Under the pieces are notes generated by a model. It saw nothing but the letters and a program-made list of their open reading frames with translations, was not told the DNA's origin and ran no database searches. This document shows, piece by piece, positions 5,442 through 10,291 of a stretch of 10,291 bases of DNA (position 1 is the stretch's first letter; the number at the start of each line of letters is the position of its first letter). Position numbers and translations under genes: made by a program. Where the stretch lies: positions 1 through 10,291 of the forward strand of contig DASPXK010000436.1 of assembly GCA_035637315.1 (NCBI GenBank). The letters run 5' to 3'. Origin of the DNA: DASPXK01 sp035637315. Lineage in GTDB: Bacteria > Chloroflexota > UBA6077 > JACCZL01.

Positions 5442-6049
5442 CTCCGCGCTCAACTGGGATCGTCCTGGCCGGTGGTCGCGGCTCGCGGCTCGGCGGCGCC
5501 AACAAGGCTGGGCTCGTTGTCGGTGGCGCTACTTCCCTCGACCGGGTCCGGGGCGCGCTCGGCGACCTCGTGCAAGAGACGATCCTGGTCGTCAACGATG
5601 ACAGCCTGGGCGGCACGCCTGGAGTCAGACTGGTGCGCGACCCAGAGCCACACGCCGGCGTGCTGCCCGCCCTGCTGGCATCGCTAGAAGCCGCCTCTCA
5701 TCCCCGCTGCCTGCTGGTGGCGTGCGATATGCCGTTCCTCGATGCGCGCCTGCTCGCCTGGCTGCTCGATCAGTTGGCCGAATTCGACGTCGTCATCCCG
5801 GAGGTCGGCGGACAGCTTCAGCCGATGCACGCCGCCTACGCCCGCGACGCTTGCCGGGCCGCGATCTCGCGGGCGCTGGCGCGTGGCGAGCGGCGCATGA
5901 TCTCGTTCCTGGACGACCTGCGCGTCCGTCAGGTCGGCAAGGACGAGCTGCGCGCCTTCGACCCCGAGCTTCGCTCGTTCTTCAACATCAACACGCCCGA
6001 GGATCTAGCCGAAGCCCAGCGCATCGCCAGCTCTAACCTAACCCCCTGA
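5438..6049 (+). CDS. mobA: Molybdenum cofactor guanylyltransferase (MobA-like), probable CTG start
   Basis: Read from CTG 5438, the product has 203 residues, a normal MobA length. The nucleotide-binding loop GIVLAGGRGSRLGGANKA (7-24) includes the expected glycines, R17 and K23. VACDMPFLD (95-103) holds the Mg2+-binding Asp97, and FFNINTPEDLAEA near the end is the classic C-terminal motif. MobA transfers GMP to molybdopterin to make the guanine dinucleotide cofactor. The frame has no ATG, GTG or TTG before GTG 5570, which would delete the first 44 residues and the whole nucleotide loop. CTG 5438 overlaps the tatA stop as CTGA and has GAAGGA about nine bases upstream, so a coupled CTG start is my choice. 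A lost start by mutation or sequencing error is the alternative. Tat exports many molybdoenzymes, which suits this pairing. A related MocA-type nucleotidyltransferase is possible. Confidence 0.85.
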   Translation: MTPRSTGIVLAGGRGSRLGGANKAGLVVGGATSLDRVRGALGDLVQETILVVNDDSLGGTPGVRLVRDPEPHAGVLPALLASLEAASHPRCLLVACDMPFLDARLLAWLLDQLAEFDVVIPEVGGQLQPMHAAYARDACRAAISRALARGERRMISFLDDLRVRQVGKDELRAFDPELRSFFNINTPEDLAEAQRIASSNLTP

Positions 6050-6126
6050 CCCCCTTCCCTAAAGGGAAGGGGGGCTTGCCGAACGGTTCCCCCTTCCCTT
6101 TAGGGAAGGGGGTCAGGGGGTTAGGT
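6036..6126. repeat. Composite perfect inverted repeat, 38-bp arms
   Basis: Arms 6036-6073 and 6089-6126 are exact reverse complements around a 15-nt spacer. Each arm also contains its own palindrome, CCCCCTTCCCT against AGGGAAGGGGG around a two-base centre, so two small hairpins or one very long hairpin could form. The mobA stop TGA (6047-6049) and its last four residues (N-L-T-P) fall inside the left arm. The RNA hairpin could end the tatA-mobA transcript or protect its 3' end, though no T-run follows. The symmetry and flush position look like a REP/MITE-like dispersed element; copies elsewhere in the genome cannot be seen from here. Confidence 0.9.
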
Positions 6127-6160
6127 GAAACGGAGAGGGGGCCGGGGGGCGACGGCGTCG

Positions 6161-6189
6161 TTGCAGCCCTCTTTAGCGCGTGGTAGCAT
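6161..6189 (+). promoter_or_regulatory. Candidate ileS promoter
   Basis: TTGCAG (6161-6166) and TAGCAT (6184-6189, four of six) are spaced by 17 bp and followed by an AT-rich TTTTG. The start would be near 6196, upstream of the terminator hairpin, giving a leader of about 100 nt before GTG 6298. The match is moderate. Confidence 0.4.
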
Positions 6190-6225
6190 TTTGCGACGAT
6201 CGAGCTGACCAGAGCGCGGCGGCCG

Positions 6226-6253
6226 GGCACGAAGCGGTGTTTCGTGCCTTTTT
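6226..6253 (+). terminator. Intrinsic terminator or attenuator before ileS
   Basis: GGCACGAA (6226-6233) and TTCGTGCC (6241-6248) form a perfect 8-bp stem with a 7-nt loop, followed at once by TTTTT (6249-6253). This is the best intrinsic terminator in the window. It may end tatA-mobA transcription or, if the 6161-6189 promoter is real, act as an attenuator in the ileS leader. I found no T-box core sequence and too little room upstream for a T-box stem I. Confidence 0.75.
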
Positions 6254-6297
6254 CGTATCGGCCGTACGCTGCGCGGTCCAGAGGACAGACGCAGCCC

Positions 6298-9200
6298 GTG
6301 TACCAGCCAGTCCCCAGCACCGTCGACTTTCCGGCCCTCGAACGCGACATCCTCAACTTGTGGGATGAGACTCACGCATTCGAGAAGCTGGTCGAGCTGA
6401 ACCGCGACGGGCCGCGCTGGTCGTTCTTCGACGGGCCGATCACGGCCAACAATCCGATGGGTGTCCACCACGCCTGGGGACGGACCTACAAGGACCTCTA
6501 TCAGCGCTACCAGGCCATGCTCGGCAAGGCCCAGCGCTACCAGAACGGCTTCGACTGCCAGGGGCTGTGGGTCGAGGTCGAGGTCGAAAGAGAGCTTGGC
6601 TTCGACTCCAAGCGCGAGATCGAGGCGTACGGACTCGATCGTTTTGCCGAGCGCTGCAAGGAGCGAATCGTCCACTACGCCGACCTGATCACCCAGCAGT
6701 CAATCCGCCTGGGCCAATGGATGGACTGGGGCAACTCCTACTACACCCACACCGACGAGAACATCGAGCACATCTGGCACTTCCTCAAGGCGTGCCATGA
6801 GAAGGGCTGGCTGTACCGCGGCGCCCGCTCGATGCCCTGGTGTATCCGCTGCGGGACCGGGCTCTCCCAGCACGAATTGGTGGGCACCGACTCGTATCGC
6901 GAGGTGACGCATCTGTCGGTCTACCTGGCCCTGCCGATCGAGGGCCGTGAGAACGAGCACTTCCTGGTCTGGACCACGACCCCCTGGACTCTGGCCGCCA
7001 ACACCGCCCTCGCCGTCCATCCCGACCTCTATTACGTCAAGGTCCGTAAGGACGGGCGGCTGTACTACCTCTCGTCCCGCACGACCGCCTTCCTGGGCGA
7101 CTTCGAGGAAGTCGAGCGACTGCCGGGCAGCGAGCTGGTTGGCCTCAGGTACCGCGGCCCGTTCGACGAGCTCGAAGCCCAGCGCGGCGTCGACCACCGC
7201 GTGGTGGGCTGGGGCGAGGTCGGCGAGGAGGAGGGGACTGGGATCGTCCACATCGCACCGGGCTGCGGCGCCGAAGACTTCGAGCTGTCCAAGATTCACG
7301 ATCTAGCGGTCATCGTGCCTCTGTCTGAGGCAGGCGATTATCCGCCCGGTTTTGGCGAGCTCAGTGGCCAGAACGTGCGCGAGACGAATGCGGCCATCCT
7401 GGCGAGCCTCGAGCGCAAGGGGCTGCTCCTCAAGTCCCACGACTACACCCACCGCTACCCGACCTGCTGGCGGTGTGGCGAGGAGCTGGTCTTTCGACTG
7501 GCAGACGAGTGGTTCATCTCGGCCGACCAGATCAGGCCCCTGATGAAGGCCGCCTCGGGCACGGTCGACTGGGTGCCACCCTCGACGGGCAAGCGGATGG
7601 AGGACTGGCTCAACAACATGGGCGACTGGAATATCAGTCGCAAGCGCTACTGGGGGCTGCCGCTGCCTTTTTACCCGTGTCCGTGTGGCGAATTGACTGT
7701 CGTCGGCACCCTCGACGAGCTGAAGCAGCGCGCCATCTGTGGGCTCGAAGGGCTCAAGGAGCTGCACCGGCCCTGGATCGACGACGTCAAGATCCGCTGT
7801 CCGAAGTGCGGCGGCGAGGTCAGCCGAATCAGCGAGGTCGGCGACGCCTGGCTCGACGCCGGGATCGTCCCCTTCTCAACCCTCCACTATCTGAGCGACC
7901 GCGCGCTCTGGGAGGCGTGGTATCCAGCCGACTTCATCACCGAGATGCGCGAGCAGGTCCGCCTGTGGTTCTACAGCATGCTCTTCATGAGCGTGACGCT
8001 CAAAGATCGCTCGCCGTATCGCACCGTGCTCGCCTATGAGAAGCTGATGGACGAGCAGGGGCGGCCGATGCACAAGAGCCTTGGCAACGCGATCTGGTTC
8101 GACGAAGCGGCCGAGCGGATGGGCGCCGATGTGATGCGCTGGCTGTACTGCAGCCAGAACGTCCAGGCCAACCTGAATTTCGGCTACGGGCCGGCCGAGG
8201 AGGTCAAGCGCAAGCTGCTCCTGCTCTGGAACGTGTACAGCTTCTTCGTCACCTACGCGCGCATCGACCGCTTCAACCCGAGCGCTCCGCGTGCCCCGGC
8301 GTCGGAACGGGCGCTGCTCGACCGTTGGATCCTGTCGCGCCTGAACGGGGTGGCCAAGGCCACCCGCGAGGGTCTGGACCGCCTCGACGCGGCCTCGGTG
8401 ACGCGGGTGATCGAGCAGTTCGTCGACGACCTGTCCACCTGGTACGTGCGGCGGAGTCGGCGGCGGTTCTGGAAGGCGGCGAATGACCTCGACAAGCGTG
8501 CAGCCCAGGCAACCCTGTACGAGGTTCTCACTACCCTGGCCACCCTCCTGGCGCCCTTCCTCCCATTCCTGTCCGAGTCGATCTACCAGAACCTGGTCCG
8601 CTCGGTCGACCCGTCCGCGCCAGATAGCGTCCACCATCAGCGCTACCCGCGCTCGGACGAGTCGCTGATCGACCCGCAGCTGGACCGGCAGGTCGAGCTG
8701 GCGCGGCGGCTGGTTGGACTGGGGCGAGCCGCGCGGGAGCAGGCTGCGATCCGCGTACGCCAGCCGCTGAGGTTGGCCCGGGTCGCGGCGCCGCCCGACG
8801 CGCCGAGCCTCCCCAGCGAGCTGCACGAGGAGATCGCCCGTGAGCTAAACGTCCAGCGGCTCGAGCTGGGCGGCGACGTGGCGGATGCCGTGTCACACGC
8901 GGTCAGACCCAGGCCACACCTGCTCGGGCCGCGGCTGGGGGCGCGCCTCCCCGCTGTGCTGAAAGCACTCCGCGAGGGCCAGTTCAAGCTCCGCCGTGAC
9001 GGCCGGGTCGAGGTGTCCGGCGAGAAGCTCGAGCCAGACGAGGTCCAGGTCAGCACTCAGGCGCGGCCGGGCTTCGCGGCGGCCGAAGCGGACGGCTACA
9101 CGCTCGTACTGGACACCCGGCTGACCCCTGAGCTGATCTCGGCTGGCCGGGCGCGCGAGGTGGTCCACCGAATCCAGACGCTGCGCAAGGACGCCGGCTT

Positions 9201-9411
9201 CGAGGTCGAGGACCGCATCGTCACGCGATATCACGCGCCTGGCGCGCTGAGTAGCGTGTTCCAGGAGCACGCCGACTACATCAGACAGGAGACCCTGTCG
9301 GTAGGGCTGGAGCCGGGTGGCGACGAGCCGGCGGCCGCTCACGCCTGGTCCGGCGAGATCGACGGCGAGCCGCTCGAGCTGCGCCTCGCGCGGGCCGACG
9401 GCAAGTCCTGA
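6298..9411 (+). CDS. ileS: Isoleucyl-tRNA synthetase (class I, HHAW/MHKS variant)
   Basis: The 1037-residue product charges tRNA-Ile with isoleucine and edits valine. Numbered from GTG 6298, the first class I signature is MGVHHAWGR (H57-H58-A59-W60 in place of HIGH) and the second is PMHKSLGN (590-597, in place of KMSKS). The CP1 editing domain is shown by WTTTPWTLAANTAL (from 225) and GTGIVHIAPGCGAEDF (from 313). Cysteine pairs CWRC (390, 393) and CPKC (501, 504) fit zinc ribbons. WNISRKRYWGLPLP marks the IleRS core, and the anticodon-binding and C-terminal domains follow from about 680. GTG 6244 is also in frame but lies inside the terminator stem, and family homology begins near DFPALERDIL, so GTG 6298 is preferred although its Shine-Dalgarno (GAGGA) is 12 bases away. 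lspA follows after 3 nt. Confidence 0.95.
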   Translation: MYQPVPSTVDFPALERDILNLWDETHAFEKLVELNRDGPRWSFFDGPITANNPMGVHHAWGRTYKDLYQRYQAMLGKAQRYQNGFDCQGLWVEVEVERELGFDSKREIEAYGLDRFAERCKERIVHYADLITQQSIRLGQWMDWGNSYYTHTDENIEHIWHFLKACHEKGWLYRGARSMPWCIRCGTGLSQHELVGTDSYREVTHLSVYLALPIEGRENEHFLVWTTTPWTLAANTALAVHPDLYYVKVRKDGRLYYLSSRTTAFLGDFEEVERLPGSELVGLRYRGPFDELEAQRGVDHRVVGWGEVGEEEGTGIVHIAPGCGAEDFELSKIHDLAVIVPLSEAGDYPPGFGELSGQNVRETNAAILASLERKGLLLKSHDYTHRYPTCWRCGEELVFRLADEWFISADQIRPLMKAASGTVDWVPPSTGKRMEDWLNNMGDWNISRKRYWGLPLPFYPCPCGELTVVGTLDELKQRAICGLEGLKELHRPWIDDVKIRCPKCGGEVSRISEVGDAWLDAGIVPFSTLHYLSDRALWEAWYPADFITEMREQVRLWFYSMLFMSVTLKDRSPYRTVLAYEKLMDEQGRPMHKSLGNAIWFDEAAERMGADVMRWLYCSQNVQANLNFGYGPAEEVKRKLLLLWNVYSFFVTYARIDRFNPSAPRAPASERALLDRWILSRLNGVAKATREGLDRLDAASVTRVIEQFVDDLSTWYVRRSRRRFWKAANDLDKRAAQATLYEVLTTLATLLAPFLPFLSESIYQNLVRSVDPSAPDSVHHQRYPRSDESLIDPQLDRQVELARRLVGLGRAAREQAAIRVRQPLRLARVAAPPDAPSLPSELHEEIARELNVQRLELGGDVADAVSHAVRPRPHLLGPRLGARLPAVLKALREGQFKLRRDGRVEVSGEKLEPDEVQVSTQARPGFAAAEADGYTLVLDTRLTPELISAGRAREVVHRIQTLRKDAGFEVEDRIVTRYHAPGALSSVFQEHADYIRQETLSVGLEPGGDEPAAAHAWSGEIDGEPLELRLARADGKS

Positions 9412-9414
9412 GCT

Positions 9415-9945
9415 GTGTCACTGCTCCCGTTCTTTGGCCAGCGGCGAACATCCCCCGCCGCGATGCTGTCCTCGCGGACCGCTGTCTTCCTGGCCACGAC
9501 TCTGGCGGTGATCGCGCTGGACCGCTGGACGAAGCAGGTGGCCACCCGCCAGCTTTTCGACACCGGGCTCCGCTCGGTGCCCATCGCCGGCGAGTACATC
9601 CGCTTCACGTACGTCGAGAATCGAGGGGCCGCGTTTGGCCTGTTTCAGGACCAGACCTACTTCTTCATCGTCGTCGGCGTGGTGGTCATCGCGGTGATCG
9701 TGGCCAGCTACCGCTACATCCCTGAGCCGAGCTGGCTGCTGAACCTGAGCCTTGGGCTGCAGATGGGCGGCGCGATCGGCAACCTGATCGATCGAGTTCG
9801 GGTCGGCTATGTCGTCGACTTCATCGACCTCACGTTCTGGCCCGTCTTCAACGTCGCCGACTCGGCGATCTGCGTAGGCGTGGCTGGGCTGGCATTGACC
9901 GTGTTGTTCCCAGGTCGCGAGCGTGCCATCCAGAAAGGCGCGTGA
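9415..9945 (+). CDS. lspA: Lipoprotein signal peptidase (signal peptidase II)
   Basis: The product has 176 residues from GTG 9415, or 160 from ATG 9463; the shorter form fits the usual family length, the longer leaves only 3 nt after ileS, and neither has a clear Shine-Dalgarno. LspA cuts the signal peptide of diacylated prolipoproteins at the membrane. ALDRWTKQVA after the first hydrophobic helix and FTYVENRGAAFGLF are the conserved N-terminal blocks. The catalytic aspartates are D126 in GGAIGNLIDRVR and D149 in FNVADSAICVG (numbering from 9415). Four hydrophobic segments are visible, as expected. The ileS-lspA-rluD order is a common bacterial arrangement and suggests one transcript. The 3' end overlaps the next gene by 23 nt if that gene starts at GTG 9923. 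Confidence 0.93.
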   Translation: MSLLPFFGQRRTSPAAMLSSRTAVFLATTLAVIALDRWTKQVATRQLFDTGLRSVPIAGEYIRFTYVENRGAAFGLFQDQTYFFIVVGVVVIAVIVASYRYIPEPSWLLNLSLGLQMGGAIGNLIDRVRVGYVVDFIDLTFWPVFNVADSAICVGVAGLALTVLFPGRERAIQKGA

Positions 9946-10291
9946 GCGACTGCCGCTCCGTCCACGCGAGTTCACGCGGCCCGGCGGTGCGCAGCAGGTC
10001 GAGGTCCCGCCCTACGTTGGCTACGAGCGACTCGACGCCTTTCTGACCCGCCACGTTGGCGGCCGCTCACGCTCGGACTGGCAGCGCTTGATCGGGCTCG
10101 GCGCGGTCACAATCGGCGGGCGTCGCGTCAAGCCGAGCGAGCGAGTCGTTGCCGGGCAGCGCGTCTCGATCCGGCCTGGACCCTCGCACCTGGAGCTGCG
10201 GCCCGCCGCGGAGATCTCGCTGAACGTCGTGTACGAGGACCCGGCCATGATCGTCGTCGACAAGCCGGCCGGACTGGTGGTCCATCCGGCC
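9923..10291 (+). CDS. rluD: RluA/RluD-family rRNA pseudouridine synthase (3' end outside window)
   Basis: Only the first 123 codons are present. Residues about 34-84 are an S4 RNA-binding domain: YERLDAFLTRHVGGRSRSDW, then IGLGAVTIGGRRVKPSERV and a final VVAGQRVSI. Residues 102-123 (VVYEDPAMIVVDKPAGLVVH) are the hallmark opening of the catalytic domain of RluA-type synthases, which isomerise uridines in 23S rRNA. The catalytic Asp (G-R-L-D motif) would lie beyond the window. The only canonical start upstream of the S4 domain in this frame is GTG 9923, which overlaps lspA by 23 nt and has a weak AGGT about eight bases before it; the GTG at 9942 in the lspA stop overlap is out of frame. The rluD symbol rests on the lspA neighbourhood; other RluA paralogues are possible. 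Confidence 0.88.
   Translation, partial: MPSRKARERLPLRPREFTRPGGAQQVEVPPYVGYERLDAFLTRHVGGRSRSDWQRLIGLGAVTIGGRRVKPSERVVAGQRVSIRPGPSHLELRPAAEISLNVVYEDPAMIVVDKPAGLVVHPA

Noticed and set aside
6130..6297. T-box riboswitch upstream of ileS
   Set aside because: No conserved T-box core near an antiterminator and fewer than about 60 nt between the candidate start site and the terminator; too short for a stem I.
6121..6675. 184-codon open frame on the minus strand over the ileS start
   Set aside because: It is antisense to the conserved IleRS N-terminus and crosses the terminator and repeat arm; no ribosome site or family similarity was seen.
7876..8826. 316-codon open frame on the minus strand
   Set aside because: It is wholly antisense to ileS and has Arg/Val/Gly-rich shadow composition with no domain; high GC makes long antisense frames common.
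1..10291. CRISPR array, transposase gene or phage structural genes
   Set aside because: No regularly spaced identical repeats, no DDE or serine/tyrosine recombinase motifs and no structural phage proteins were seen on either strand.

Overview
The window is high-GC bacterial chromosome, mostly housekeeping genes with one short accessory patch. Several things suggest a Chloroflexota-like or related Terrabacteria bacterium: the kind of isoleucyl-tRNA synthetase (HHAW and MHKS signatures), the ileS-lspA-rluD order, a GYD-domain protein, and C-rich/G-rich intergenic palindromes. This placement is an inference from general resemblance, not from a marker-gene tree.

Layout. Bases 2-1228 (+) hold the 3' part of a membrane protein with a class III nucleotide cyclase domain, one transmembrane helix and an extracytoplasmic beta-rich domain. 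A tRNA-Glu(CTC) gene with its own promoter follows (1313-1389). Next is an accessory patch (about 1536-2890): a minus-strand toxin-antitoxin pair (excisionase-type HTH antitoxin, then PIN-domain toxin) whose upstream region abuts a plus-strand fragment resembling the C-terminus of a RepA-like helicase/primase from a mobile element. Bases 2890-3119 carry no gene, but hold a perfect hairpin with a G-quadruplex-type run and a degenerate 9-bp tandem repeat.

From 5150 down to 3120 the minus strand carries small redox-flavoured genes: a GYD-domain protein, a thioredoxin-fold protein lacking the second active-site cysteine, a SelW-like Rdx protein 4 nt behind it, and a nitroreductase. A divergent promoter region (5151-5261) separates them from plus-strand tatA, which overlaps a molybdenum cofactor guanylyltransferase gene (mobA). 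The mobA reading frame has no ATG, GTG or TTG upstream of its nucleotide-binding loop; it seems to begin at a CTG that overlaps the tatA stop. Its last codons and stop lie inside a perfect 38-bp inverted repeat.

The right part (6298-10291) is a translation/envelope cluster: ileS, lspA and the 5' part of an rluD-type pseudouridine synthase. A strong intrinsic terminator (6226-6253) sits between a candidate promoter and the ileS start, and may be either the upstream operon's terminator or an attenuator.

I see no CRISPR array, insertion-sequence transposase or clearly novel multi-gene system. The best leads are the non-canonical mobA start, the SelW/one-cysteine thioredoxin pair, the toxin-antitoxin pair abutting a replication-gene remnant next to a tRNA, the ileS leader terminator and the composite inverted repeat.
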